The notes under the pieces were generated by a model that saw only the letters and a program-made list of their open reading frames with translations, was not told where the DNA came from and did not search any database. Below, one piece after another: positions 49,707-59,552 of a DNA stretch of 64,000 nt. Positions within the stretch are counted from its first letter, which is position 1. Each line of letters begins with the position of its first letter. Both the position numbers and the translations under genes were made by a program. Origin of the DNA: Rhynchopus euleeides. Lineage: Eukaryota > Euglenozoa > Diplonemea > Diplonemida > Diplonemidae. The stretch covers positions 2,183,910 to 2,247,909 of the forward strand of contig OY723245.1 in NCBI GenBank assembly GCA_963210315.1. The letters are read 5' to 3'.

Positions 49707-52595
49707 ATGAACATCTACGTGATCCGACACGGAGAGCGGGAGGACCGGACTGCCAACACACTCTACCAGGGGGGTTCTGACCCTGCCCTGACCCCAGAGG
49801 GGCTGCTCCAGGCACAGCTCACCGGAGCCAGGCTGCGCGCCGCAGGGATCGACTTCATCTATGCATCCCCCTTCCACCGCACTGTGGAGACCGCTGTGGA
49901 AATTGCATCCGCACTCGGCCTCGAGGTGAAGGTGGAGAACGGCCTGAGCGAGGTCCTCCTCGATTCGATGTACACCGCGGACCCCCTCCCGCCACCCCGA
50001 CTCTGCGCCAAGCGGCAGCGGGCGGAAGGGCTGGGGCCCTACATCTGCCCGACGTACTCCAGCATGCAGGCGATGCCGCGATACCCCGAGACAGAGCAGG
50101 CTGCTGTGCACCGCACCCTCGCGACACTGCAGGGCCTCATCGCGGCGTCGCTTCGCGACGCCGCGGAAGGTGGCGAGGGGCAGCAGCAGCAGCAGCACCA
50201 CCCACCACCACCCCCGCTCAACACAGCCCACTCCGTCAACATCGCGGTGGTGACGCACGCGTTTGTCGTGGAGACCATAGGGAAGCATGCGGTGTCCCTC
50301 GCAGCTTCCGGGGCGAGGGTGACTCACATCCCACAGCACCCGGGGAGTATGATATCGGGCATCACGCAGAGCCTGCCTCACAGCCTCCCCCGCACCGAGG
50401 TGAGCGAGACAGACCCCACTGCGCCCGGTTCATCCTGCCCGGGGGGTGGGGGTGGAGGCGGGGGTGGCGGGGGCGGGGCCCTCGCGCTGAGCGCTCTGAA
50501 CGCCACGGGGACCGGGTCCCTGCGTGACTCCATCATCTCGGTTCCCGGGGTTGCCGCACCGCAGATCGCGACATGCTCCATATGCTGGTTTCAGATCGAC
50601 CTCCCCCCCGGGGGAGCCGCCCAGCAGGCGCAGCAACACCACCACCACCACCACCACCACCACCGCCCCCCCTCCTCCTCCTGGAGCACCCACAGCTCAC
50701 CGGCGGAGCGTTCTGCGGAGCCAGCGCCCCTCTCCGCCTACACATGGGCTGTGAAGGCGCTGTGTGATGTGGGGCATCTCGCGCCTCTCGCCTGCCACCA
50801 CCTGGGGCGGGGTTCCAACGCCCTGGTGAGGCAGACCGGCGAAGGGCTGTCGCTGGATCACCTTAGCATCGGAGGGGCGGGTGGCGGTGGTAGTGCCTTT
50901 GGGGGGTGTGTGGGGGGTGCTGTGGGGGTGAGTCTGTCGCAGAGCGGCTTTGCGGGTCTGCAGACCCCTCAGAAGAATGAGTGTAAGGAGGCGGTGGGCG
51001 TGCGGAGAGTGTGGGCGAGGCGGAGGAAGCTGTCGCAGGCGAATCCGATAGAGTCCCTCATCCAGCTGTCCCGCACGGAGATACGGAGGCTTGGGGCGGA
51101 GACGCGCATCGCACTCCGGCACCACGCGGAGCTGATCCAGAAGCAGTCCCTGCTGCTCCTGAGGAGAAACCTCGAGAGATCACCCCTTTGCACCGCTGTG
51201 GCTGCCGCGTCTCCCCACCTCCTCTGCGCGACCCTGACACCCACCCGGAGGGGGGGGCAGATCGCATGCATCTCGTCGCGATTTGCCTCGTTACTCCAAA
51301 CCCACGACCTGAGCAGCTTGGGACTCTCCTGCAAGCTCTTCGCCTCGATGCTTCTGCCCGGCGCCCCATTCCTGGCTCAGGTGATCCGCGCATCTCGGCG
51401 TGAGGTGAATGCGGTGGGGGAGGCAGGGGTGACCGGGGAGTCGCACCATCAGCATCAGTCATCAGGGTTGCCCGCAACCCCGCATAATGCGGAGTGGGGT
51501 ATGTCGTGCGCCTCGCTGTCGATGCATCGGCTCGACTCCTCCAGGAGTGGTGGGATAACCGCCGCCCGCTGGGCTGCGGCATACAGCAGCGGGACGGACA
51601 ACACCAGCACGGTGCGGAGGGGGCCCCGCCCGGCGCCTCTGTCACCCCCGCATGGGGCAGCCTTCCCGCATCCCGATGGAGGGCATGTCAGCGCCTCCCC
51701 TGGCAGGTCGCAGAGGAGGCAGCAGAACCGTCCGGCGGTCCGCCCCCCGGGGGGAGTGGTGTCGGGTGTCGAGCCGCGCCGCCCTCCGTCGGGCAGGCGG
51801 TGCGATGCGGAGGGGAAGCAGATGCGGCTCGCTGGAGGGGGCGGGCACTCCCACTCCCACCCCCACCCCCACACACACCGGGGTCTGGGGGACGACCTGG
51901 AGGGTGACGAGCTCGGCGGAGGAGGCAGGGGTTTGGGGGGTGGCGGATGGCATTCCCACGAAAGTGGGGCGGGTGGGAGCTCTGCCGCAGTGCTGCCGAT
52001 GCTGCTGTCCCTCGAGGGGAGCGAGAGCGGGGAGGAGGGCGAGGGGGCGGCGGAGGTGGAGGCAGAAGGGGTTGGTGCGGCAGGTGGTGGGTCCGGCACG
52101 CCGCCGTGCACGGCGGATGTGACGGCACAGCCTCTGCCACAGAGCGAGGTGGGGAGCGGGGTGGCGAAGCTCCTCGGGTTCCCCCCCTCGCCTGACTTTG
52201 AGGAGAGGGTGCCATCGGGTCGGCAGGGCTGGAGCCCTGTCGGAGTGGTGGTGGGATCGCAGATGCGGGGTGGTGGTGGTGGTGGTGGTGGGCGGAGCCA
52301 CAGCCCCGGCAGGCCGGTGCGTCCCCTGCGGGATTATCTGCCGGTGTCGCGTGGGCAGGGGCGGCACTGCACCCCGGAGGCACCGTCGATAGCGCGGGAG
52401 TTGTGCTTTGCGGCGTCTCCGGCTGGGTCCCCGAGAGGCGGAGGGGGCGGTGTGGGCAGCGGGTCTGTGCCGAGGACAATCGAGATGATTGTGGACAGCG
52501 ACAACATGTCCCCCGCGCACCGCTGTGCCGTGTGGCGCGACTCTGTCGCTGTGTCGAGGCGCAGCCTTTCGCGGCCCCCTGTTGCGTTCCCCTAG
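49707..52595 (+). CDS. Histidine phosphatase (phosphoglycerate mutase-like) with very long low-complexity tail (962 aa)
   Basis: The first 230 or so residues form the catalytic domain: RHGE at 7-10 with nucleophile His8, SPFHRTVETA, and VVTHAF with the second catalytic His184. The overall pattern resembles the UBASH3/STS and fungal PGM-like branches. The substrate cannot be predicted. Insertions of poly-Gln/His (about 155-170) already interrupt the domain. The remaining 730 residues are rich in Gly, Ser, Pro, Arg and His, including a run of ten His encoded by CAC repeats near 50,637-50,662. There are ordered islands at 430-520 (LSRTEIRRLGAETRIALRHH). The frame is open throughout and no GTATG intron is needed. 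The start at MNIYVIRHGE is fixed by the motif. Confidence 0.82.
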   Translation: MNIYVIRHGEREDRTANTLYQGGSDPALTPEGLLQAQLTGARLRAAGIDFIYASPFHRTVETAVEIASALGLEVKVENGLSEVLLDSMYTADPLPPPRLCAKRQRAEGLGPYICPTYSSMQAMPRYPETEQAAVHRTLATLQGLIAASLRDAAEGGEGQQQQQHHPPPPPLNTAHSVNIAVVTHAFVVETIGKHAVSLAASGARVTHIPQHPGSMISGITQSLPHSLPRTEVSETDPTAPGSSCPGGGGGGGGGGGGALALSALNATGTGSLRDSIISVPGVAAPQIATCSICWFQIDLPPGGAAQQAQQHHHHHHHHHRPPSSSWSTHSSPAERSAEPAPLSAYTWAVKALCDVGHLAPLACHHLGRGSNALVRQTGEGLSLDHLSIGGAGGGGSAFGGCVGGAVGVSLSQSGFAGLQTPQKNECKEAVGVRRVWARRRKLSQANPIESLIQLSRTEIRRLGAETRIALRHHAELIQKQSLLLLRRNLERSPLCTAVAAASPHLLCATLTPTRRGGQIACISSRFASLLQTHDLSSLGLSCKLFASMLLPGAPFLAQVIRASRREVNAVGEAGVTGESHHQHQSSGLPATPHNAEWGMSCASLSMHRLDSSRSGGITAARWAAAYSSGTDNTSTVRRGPRPAPLSPPHGAAFPHPDGGHVSASPGRSQRRQQNRPAVRPPGGVVSGVEPRRPPSGRRCDAEGKQMRLAGGGGHSHSHPHPHTHRGLGDDLEGDELGGGGRGLGGGGWHSHESGAGGSSAAVLPMLLSLEGSESGEEGEGAAEVEAEGVGAAGGGSGTPPCTADVTAQPLPQSEVGSGVAKLLGFPPSPDFEERVPSGRQGWSPVGVVVGSQMRGGGGGGGGRSHSPGRPVRPLRDYLPVSRGQGRHCTPEAPSIARELCFAASPAGSPRGGGGGVGSGSVPRTIEMIVDSDNMSPAHRCAVWRDSVAVSRRSLSRPPVAFP

Positions 52596-52990
52596 TCGAG
52601 TATCATGGTGCTGCTAGGGGAGGGGGTGAGGGGGGGTGGTGGTGGTGGTGGTTCAAACGTAGCTCTCAAGCGCCTTTAGGTGCTGTCAAGTAGGGACGCA
52701 AACAAAAGGAAAAGGAATGGGTGGTGTTGTTAGGCACTGAGAGAGGTGGGTCGTTTCGTCCCTCCCCCGGGTCCCCCTGCCCCTTTTCCCTGATGGTTTG
52801 CGTCCAGTTTGCAACCCTGCGTATGGTCGGCCCAATGGTGATGTCTTTGCCCAGAGGGACGGGCACTGTTGTAGGCCTGAGGCTGCTTGCTTGGCCTTCA
52901 GGGAGCAGCCTGCCGGCCCACAGTCTGTGGCTTGAGAGAGGGTGGGTCACCCACGCCACATCCCTTGCTGCAGACACTGAGAGATACACA
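52596..52990. other. Short intergenic region before the acid phosphatase
   Basis: It contains a GGT repeat at 52,637-52,652 and a CAG (52,971-52,973) after CATCCCTTGCTG, 17 nt before the start codon. No gene was found. Confidence 0.5.
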
Positions 52991-53989
52991 ATGCGCGTCA
53001 TCAGTGCCGTGCTGCTGGGGTGTGTGCTCAGCACCGCCGCCGCGTCGAACACGACCCTCAGCTTCCTGGCCATCGGGGACTGGGGTGGCACCAGCGACTC
53101 GAAGCCTACGGCACCCGGTGAGGTTGATAACAACCAGGCGATGGGGACGGTGGCGCAGAAGCTGGGTGACGTGCGGTTCGTGATGGCGATGGGCGACAAC
53201 TTCTACACGACGGGTGTGTCGAACGAGTTCTCGAAGCGCTTCACGCAGACCTTCGAGGACGTGTTCAGCCACTCGGCCCTGCAGCTTCCGTGGTACGTCG
53301 TTGCAGGCAACCACGACCACTACGGCAACGTGACTGCGCAGATTGCCTACACTGCCGACAGCCCGTCGCAGCGGTGGAAGTTCCCGTCGCTGTACTACAC
53401 CTTCCAGGAGAGCTTTGTGGGGACGTCGGGCAAGACCGTGCAGGTGCAGGTGATCTACCTCGACTCTGTTGTGATCAGCGGCATGAGCTACCACGACGAG
53501 GAGACGGGTGAGTTCGTGAAGGGCGAGGGCCCTGCGGACAAGGCGCTGGCAGCCACGCAGCTGCAGTGGCTGGAGGCACAGCTGAAGGCGTCGACGGCGG
53601 ACTACCTCTTCGTGTCTGCACACTACCCCATCTACTCGCAGTGCTCGCACGGCCCCACGAAGGAGCTGCAGCGGGACGTGCTGCCGCTGCTGAAGCAGTA
53701 CAAGGCGACGGCCTTCCTTGCAGGGCACGACCACTGCCTCGGGCACTTCGAGGACGCGGGCCTCATGCACATGCTGTCTGGTGCCGGGAAGGAGTGCTGC
53801 TACTCGCCGAGCCACACGTCGTCCCTGCCGTCTGACATCATGAAGTTCCACATGGACGCTGACCAGACGTACGGTGCGGACGGTGGGTTCGCGTCCGTCA
53901 GCCTGACGGAGTCGTCGGGCCACATGGTCTACTACGACGCCAGCGGCAAGACGCTGTACACGTCGGCGTCGTTCTCCCCTCGCAGCTAG
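52991..53989 (+). CDS. Secreted purple (tartrate-resistant type) acid phosphatase (332 aa)
   Basis: It hydrolyses phosphate monoesters using a di-metal centre, in an acidic vacuole or outside the cell. Residues 1-18 are a signal peptide (MRVISAVLLGCVLSTAAA). All metal-ligand blocks are present: GDWGG (Asp30), GDNFY (Asp69 and Tyr72), GNHD (Asn107), AHYP (His211) and GHDH (His246, His248), plus HGPT as in ACP5-type enzymes. Length matches the small animal-type TRAP family. The start is set by the signal peptide; the longer upstream frame is not supported. The next gene encodes another lysosomal-type hydrolase. Confidence 0.95.
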   Translation: MRVISAVLLGCVLSTAAASNTTLSFLAIGDWGGTSDSKPTAPGEVDNNQAMGTVAQKLGDVRFVMAMGDNFYTTGVSNEFSKRFTQTFEDVFSHSALQLPWYVVAGNHDHYGNVTAQIAYTADSPSQRWKFPSLYYTFQESFVGTSGKTVQVQVIYLDSVVISGMSYHDEETGEFVKGEGPADKALAATQLQWLEAQLKASTADYLFVSAHYPIYSQCSHGPTKELQRDVLPLLKQYKATAFLAGHDHCLGHFEDAGLMHMLSGAGKECCYSPSHTSSLPSDIMKFHMDADQTYGADGGFASVSLTESSGHMVYYDASGKTLYTSASFSPRS

Positions 53990-54581
53990 ATGCTGCCACC
54001 TGTCGAGCTATGCCTCTTTCCTGTCCAACATGTGCGCAAAGCTCTTGTTTGACAGAGTCTTCCCCATCCTCCCAAAACTGCAATCGCGCTCGTCTCACCT
54101 GGATGGCCACATCCGGTGTGACGCAGCCAGGCAACTGCCTCTGAGTGATTCCCATGTTTCGAGTGTTCGTGTGCGTCCGATAGTGTTGGCAACGTCGGTG
54201 TCCCGCAGCACCGAGTGGTCCCAGACTAGAGCATCTTCGTGTGGCAGTGTGTTGCACCCGCCTGCCCTGCAGTGCTGGGCGGCACGAATCGCTTCCACCA
54301 CAAAAATGCCAGATGGGTGCCTGTGTGCGAGAGTTGTCTCGTGAGGGCATGTTTGTTGCACCCTGCCTGCAGATAGGCAGGCCGTGGTATGCACCAGCAA
54401 GGTGTTCCCGAGGCAACGTGCGTCATCAGGTGTGGGCCGCAAGCAACCAGCGCTGATGCATGGAGGGTTTGTTTGAATTGGTTCGAATGTGATCGCTTCG
54501 TGTGCCACTTGCAGCACCCACCCAGCACAGCACATCACAGCACCACCCACCTGCAGACCAGACAACAGGGCCGTGTTCGCA
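53990..54581. other. Intergenic region between phosphatase and peptidase
   Basis: No gene was recognised. The frame of a long antisense ORF passes through but has no support. A CAG at 54,566-54,568 is a candidate acceptor 13 nt before the next start. Confidence 0.5.
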
Positions 54582-56264
54582 ATGCGTATGTTGTGCCTTG
54601 CCGCGCTGGCGGCAGTGTCGAGCGCGACTCTGCTGCACAAGGCGACGACGGTGCCGGAGGGGTGGCGCGCCACGTCTGAGGCGGTGGACCCGGCGCTGAA
54701 GTTCGACAACGTGGTGATCGGGCTGCGGCGTTCGAACACGGCGGTGCTGAAGCAGCTGGTGGCGGCTGTGTCGGACCCGAGCGGGTCGCAGTACCTGCAG
54801 TACCCGACGTACGAGGAGGTCGGTGAGCTGGTGCGCCCTGCGGCAGAGCACACGGCGGCTGTGCGGAAGTGGCTTGCCGGGCACGGTGTGCACACGGTGG
54901 TGGAGCACCCGCACGGGGACCACATGCGGATCGAGGCGACGGCGGCACAGCTGGAGGCGATGTCGGGCGGGCGCTTCACGACGTACGAGCACGTGGCGGG
55001 TATGAAGATCGTGCGTGCGACGGGGGGTGTGGACGTGCCTGCGGAGGTGGCGGCGGCGGTTGAGACCTTCAGCGGGTTCAACGGGTTCCCGCTGCGCCCT
55101 GTGATGGGGTCTGGGGCTGAGCAGGTGCGCCGCCACAAGAAGACGTCGGTGGGCGTGAAGGCGGCCGGTGCGGTGACGCCGCCCTTCCTGCGCACGACGT
55201 ACAACGTGTCGGCCGTGCCGTCGAGCGGGAAGACCAACATCCAGGCGATTGCGCAGTTCCAGGGGCAGTACGTGCGTGACCAGGACCTGGCCAACTTCTG
55301 CGAGAAGTACGACCCCTCGTCCGCCCCGTGCAAGATCGACAAGTACCTGGGGAAGGACACGCAGGCGCTGCCCGGGATCGAGTCGATGCTGGACACGGAG
55401 TACATTGTGCCGATCGGGGGTGTGCCGACGTGGGTGTACTCGTACCCCAGCACGGACTTCTGCAACGACCTGATCGAGTTCGCCGGGAACGTGACGGGTG
55501 AGAGCGTGCACCCGTGGGTCATCAGCATCAGCTACGGGTCGCAGAAGATCGACTTCTGCGAGACGTCGCTGATCTCGCGTTTCGCGAGCGACGTGGAGAA
55601 GATGGCGGCCCTGGGCATCACGGTGCTGATCTCGAGCGGGGACGACGGGAGTGGCCACTCCACGCGCCAGGGGATCAACGCCGGGAAGCTGAGCCCCGCG
55701 TACCCCGCGTCCGTGCCGCACGCGCTGGCCGTGGGCGCCACCTGGTTCGTCAGCGGGACGAGCGGGGACGAGGAGGCGACGACGCAGTTCGGGTCGGGCG
55801 GCGGGTTCAGCTACGACTTCGACGCCCCGTCGTACCAGACGTCGCAGATCGCGACCTACCTCAGCACCGTGTCGCTGCCGACGAAGAACGCGTACGCGAA
55901 GACGGGGCGTGGCACGCCCGACGTGTCTGCCCTGGGGCAGGACTTCACGGTGCAGTGGCACGGCCTGAGCGAGGCTGTGGGCGGGACGTCTGCCAGCGCC
56001 CCCACCTTCGCCGGGTTCGTGTCCCTGCTGAACGAGGCCTGCCTTGCTGTCGGCGGCAAGACCCTCGGCTTCGCCAACCCGCTCTTCTACGCCAACCCGC
56101 AGATGTTCCGCGACGTGACGCACGGCACGAACGCCATCGGCAAGAACACCGAGGGCTGGGCCGCCATCAAGGGGTGGGACGCCTCCACGGGGCTCGGCAC
56201 CCCGAACTTCCCGCTGATGCTGTCGGTGGTGCGCAGCTCCTGCGCATCCGCCGCCCGCAAGTGA
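54582..56264 (+). CDS. Sedolisin (S53), TPP1-like tripeptidyl peptidase precursor (560 aa)
   Basis: This is an acid serine peptidase that removes tripeptides from protein N-termini. Residues 1-16 are a signal peptide. About 20-170 is the S53 activation prodomain (FDNVVIGLRR, YLQYPTYEEV). The catalytic domain has Glu267 and Asp271 (GIESMLD), the oxyanion Asp354 in SSGDDGSG, and nucleophile Ser470 in GGTSAS. A calcium-site segment lies near the C-terminus (GWDASTGLGTPNF, Asp533). The length fits TPP1 (about 560 residues). It has no intron. The start is fixed by the signal peptide. Strong GTG/CTG/CAG codon preference matches the neighbouring phosphatase. Confidence 0.95.
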   Translation: MRMLCLAALAAVSSATLLHKATTVPEGWRATSEAVDPALKFDNVVIGLRRSNTAVLKQLVAAVSDPSGSQYLQYPTYEEVGELVRPAAEHTAAVRKWLAGHGVHTVVEHPHGDHMRIEATAAQLEAMSGGRFTTYEHVAGMKIVRATGGVDVPAEVAAAVETFSGFNGFPLRPVMGSGAEQVRRHKKTSVGVKAAGAVTPPFLRTTYNVSAVPSSGKTNIQAIAQFQGQYVRDQDLANFCEKYDPSSAPCKIDKYLGKDTQALPGIESMLDTEYIVPIGGVPTWVYSYPSTDFCNDLIEFAGNVTGESVHPWVISISYGSQKIDFCETSLISRFASDVEKMAALGITVLISSGDDGSGHSTRQGINAGKLSPAYPASVPHALAVGATWFVSGTSGDEEATTQFGSGGGFSYDFDAPSYQTSQIATYLSTVSLPTKNAYAKTGRGTPDVSALGQDFTVQWHGLSEAVGGTSASAPTFAGFVSLLNEACLAVGGKTLGFANPLFYANPQMFRDVTHGTNAIGKNTEGWAAIKGWDASTGLGTPNFPLMLSVVRSSCASAARK

Positions 56265-56663
56265 GCACACACTAGCCCACGCGTGCGTGCACCCACACAG
56301 AGTGACATGTGATGATGTGAATTGACTTTCTTCTTCCTGTTCTTTTTGTGTTACCCTGTTACCTTTCTTGTTTCCCCGTTGCTGCCCATGCGGGCTGGGT
56401 GTGGTGCTTGCCTGTGCTGCACCACCACCTCGACCCACGTGACAGCCTCAACGTATCCACGCGTGTCGCATATTCGTGATGTCTAATTGTGTTCCATTAT
56501 TGCAGCCCATATGCTGCTGACGAAACGAGGACGTGCAACAACAGAACGCCACCCCCCCCCAACCCTTCCACACCTTGGCCTCTGTGCCTCTGCCATGCGC
56601 CCTCCCCCATTCTCCAACCCCACCCCACAAACACTACACACACCCCCAGGCATCTGCCTGTCC
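56265..56663. other. Short intergenic region before the WD40 gene
   Basis: A C-rich, CA-rich tract (56,555-56,647) ends in CAG at 56,647-56,649, 14 nt before the start codon. Confidence 0.5.
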
Positions 56664-57881
56664 ATGGAGGTCTCGGTTGCTTTCGCGGATACCGGGATCT
56701 GTTTGCAGTTTGAAATCTCCGAGCATGAAACAGTGGGCTCGCTGAGGAGGCGCGTGGCCGACGAGATCCTCTCTGAGGATGGGCGGCTGCTCCACAGTGT
56801 GAAGATCGGCGTCCCGTCGCGGCAGGAGATCCTGTCGGACGACACGCTCCCCCTCAGCAGCGTGGTGATGTTCGAAAATGAGTTGCGCGCTGACACCGTC
56901 GAACTCCCTCTGAGGATCGCAGCCCCTGCCATCATCCCTGTCAGCCCGAGCGGCGCAGCTCCTGCGTTAGTTGCTTCCCACACCGCCGCCCGCATCTATG
57001 TCGCCAGCGGGTGCAGCATCCGCATCGTGTGCACCAGGACAGCCAGCACACCTGCAGTGCCCCGCCTCCAGGGGCACACAGCGCAGGTGCAGGCCCTTGC
57101 CTTGGATGATCGCCGTCACACGCTCTACTCTGGCTGTGCTGCCCGAACTATCAAGGCCTGGTGTACGGCATCTGAGACGTGTCTGCGGACAAGGCGTGTC
57201 GACACATCCGTGACAGCCCTGGCGCTCTGCCCGCAGCGTCAGCGCCTGTGTGTGGGGGGTGAGAGTGGGGCGGTGTGGGTGTTGGATGCATCTGGGTGTC
57301 TGTCCGACCTTGTCGTGTTCAACGCCACAGCCTCCGTCACGGCCCTCACGCTGTCGCCGGATGGCGGCCGGGTGTATGCCACCAGCCAGGCGAAGCGCTG
57401 CGCGGTGTGGAGCCTCGACACGCTGGAGGAGGAGGGGACGCTGAATGGGTCTGCGTGGCCCCTGCGCAAAGTTGCAGCCACAGAGGGGACCGTGTACACC
57501 TGCAGCAGCATCGAGCATACCGTGTGCGAGTGGGACAGCGAGCACCTTGAGTGGACTGGGGTCCTGTCAGGCCACGACAGTGACATTACAGACCTCGTGG
57601 TGTCATCAAACGGCAATATTATGTACAGCAGCAGCAAAGACGCAACGGTCCGTGCCTGGTGCACAAAGACACGCGAGTGCCTCGGCACCATCGGTGCTTT
57701 CAAAACCACCGTCGATGCGCTGTGCTTGAGCCCCTGCGGGGGTTACCTTTTTGCGTCATGCGCTGGCGACCTCCACATTAGCACAACCTCACCCAAAAAG
57801 CCCTGCAAAGAGCTGTGCGAACAGGCCCCTGCACCACGCCGCCAGCGGAGAAAGCCTTTCAGCTGTTGCACGACGCAGTGA
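56664..57881 (+). CDS. UBL-like N-terminus plus WD40 repeats with CaaX-like C-terminus (405 aa)
   Basis: Residues 1-80 (MEVSVAFADTGICLQFEIS, TVGSLRRRVADEI) have the layout of a ubiquitin-like domain. Residues about 100-385 contain WD40-type blades (LQGHTAQVQALALDD, TIKAWC, VTALTLSPDGGRVYAT, LSGHDSDITDLVVSSNG, TVRAWC). The C-terminus is a basic patch (RRQRRK) followed by PFSCCTTQ, so the last four residues fit a CaaX prenylation box with a second Cys next to it. Membrane attachment is inferred. An in-frame ATG at 56,487 exists but lies before the candidate acceptor in simple sequence. Confidence 0.82.
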   Translation: MEVSVAFADTGICLQFEISEHETVGSLRRRVADEILSEDGRLLHSVKIGVPSRQEILSDDTLPLSSVVMFENELRADTVELPLRIAAPAIIPVSPSGAAPALVASHTAARIYVASGCSIRIVCTRTASTPAVPRLQGHTAQVQALALDDRRHTLYSGCAARTIKAWCTASETCLRTRRVDTSVTALALCPQRQRLCVGGESGAVWVLDASGCLSDLVVFNATASVTALTLSPDGGRVYATSQAKRCAVWSLDTLEEEGTLNGSAWPLRKVAATEGTVYTCSSIEHTVCEWDSEHLEWTGVLSGHDSDITDLVVSSNGNIMYSSSKDATVRAWCTKTRECLGTIGAFKTTVDALCLSPCGGYLFASCAGDLHISTTSPKKPCKELCEQAPAPRRQRRKPFSCCTTQ

Positions 57882-59540
57882 AGCACGCCAACGGGCCCAA
57901 CCGGCGCAATGCCACCCCCTCCCACTGCCGTTGCCAACTGGTCTGCTTGCCTCCCCCCCCCCTCCCCCCCATCACCCGTCGCTTTATTCTTCAGGGCAAC
58001 GCGCCACATCCTGCATATACCGGTATCCCCCTGCGCCAGGAAGAACGAACCGCCCCCACGCCCGCGTGTGGGGAGCCAAACATCAGCTACCGTGTGGCCA
58101 GAAGGACGTGAGTCGTCAGCACATCTCTCACCCTCTCTCTCTCTCTCTCACCTGGTGATGCGAAGAGGATCACGGACAGAAAAAAATAGATTTGCTCAAT
58201 TCGTTCATCATGATCAAAATGGTCAAATCGTTTAAACCCTGTGCCTGGAATTTTGTCCAAAAAATATCACGTTTTCGCACAAGGCAAAAAAATAGTCAAA
58301 AAACCCGAAAATCGGGTTTGTAGGGTATATGTCCCCTGTCTGAAAATGCAAAATATGGCCCCGCAGGTGCCCCCAGAGTGATTTAAAATTGGAAAATCGA
58401 CATTTTCCACCTACGGGAAATCCCCCAAAATAGGGGGTCCCCAGTCACGAACCCCAAAAAAATGTCCCGCGCGCCTCTAAGGCACTCTGGATTTTTATTA
58501 TGTCATCCAGATGTCACATCTGGGTCCAGGAACACCGGTTTTTGGCCTCAGGAAGTCGAAAAATATGTGTGGAAATTTTTATTCCTGACCAGGATCCCCT
58601 AAAAGCCCGATTTCCCCTGTTTACACATGGGGGATTTCTTGCAACGCCCGCTCGTGTGCTGAGTGTGCTATCCGCGACGTGGACGCGGTCGCCCTCTTCC
58701 TCCCAGAAGCCACTGATCTTCCTCATCCAACTTCACCTCTGGATGTACGCGGCACGTGCTTGGGTTGTCCTGTCGCAGTGCAGCAGAAGGTCCCCTGTGC
58801 ACTGCTGCCCAAGCCATTTCGGCTGCACGGAATACGCCACGCAGAGTAACGTGGTATCGCGTGACCAGCTCGTGAGGCTTGTGCCCCGAATCGAATCGAT
58901 AGGCTGCGAGCTGCATTGCCTCGGTCAGTTGATGTCCTTGTGTGCATTTTTGTGCACAACAGTCCCTTGGGTATCTGCAGCGCAGGTGCCTGCACTGGAC
59001 CAGGACTCCTGATTTGCCTCTGGCACTTGTGATCGGAACGGATGCGGCGACATGCCACGGTGCCCATGAATAGCCATGCCGGCACGAAAGTACGTTCACG
59101 ACGGTTGATTACCATTGCCGCACTCTGTCAGAACCAAGGGTCGCAGCTCACCTGAACGCCCACCAGGCCCCCCAACAGGGGGTGAAACCAAAGGGTCCCC
59201 CCTGGGGTTTTTTAACCCAAAATTTTCGAATTCGACATGTCCCCGGGATTTCCACTATGTCGCAGATTTCGACCATTGGGTCAAGAAAACCTAAAAATCT
59301 AGGGGGGAGGTGCTGAAGGATTGCACTGAAAATTTTATCTAACTGGGGGTATGGAAATTTAGTCATTCTTAGTCACTTTTAGGCGATTTACGCGCGGTTT
59401 TTCGGCTGGGGAAAAGAGAGTAAGATTTTCGAAAAAAATCGATTTTTTCGCAAAAAATCGCATTGTGTCGTAGTCGCGCGTAGTCACCCGTAGTCGCCAG
59501 GTCGAGGTTCCCAGATTCCATACCCCCCCGGGGTACTGAA
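57882..59540. other. Repeat-rich intergenic stretch, no gene seen
   Basis: It includes a CT microsatellite (58,131-58,150) and low-GC blocks (58,200-58,640, 59,150-59,540) resembling those at 4-5 kb and 7.3 kb. ORFs at 58,500-59,115 on both strands lack recognisable domains. Confidence 0.4.
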
Positions 59541-59552
59541 TTACCGATTTTT

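Noticed and set aside
54426..56438. 670-codon minus-strand ORF opposite the sedolisin gene
   Set aside because: It is a shadow of a GC-rich coding sequence: Arg/His/Val-rich composition, no domain, and the + strand has a complete S53 peptidase.
58500..59115. Overlapping ORFs on both strands as a gene
   Set aside because: Neither strand shows a domain or the codon preference of the host genes. The setting is repeats. A decayed transposase cannot be excluded.
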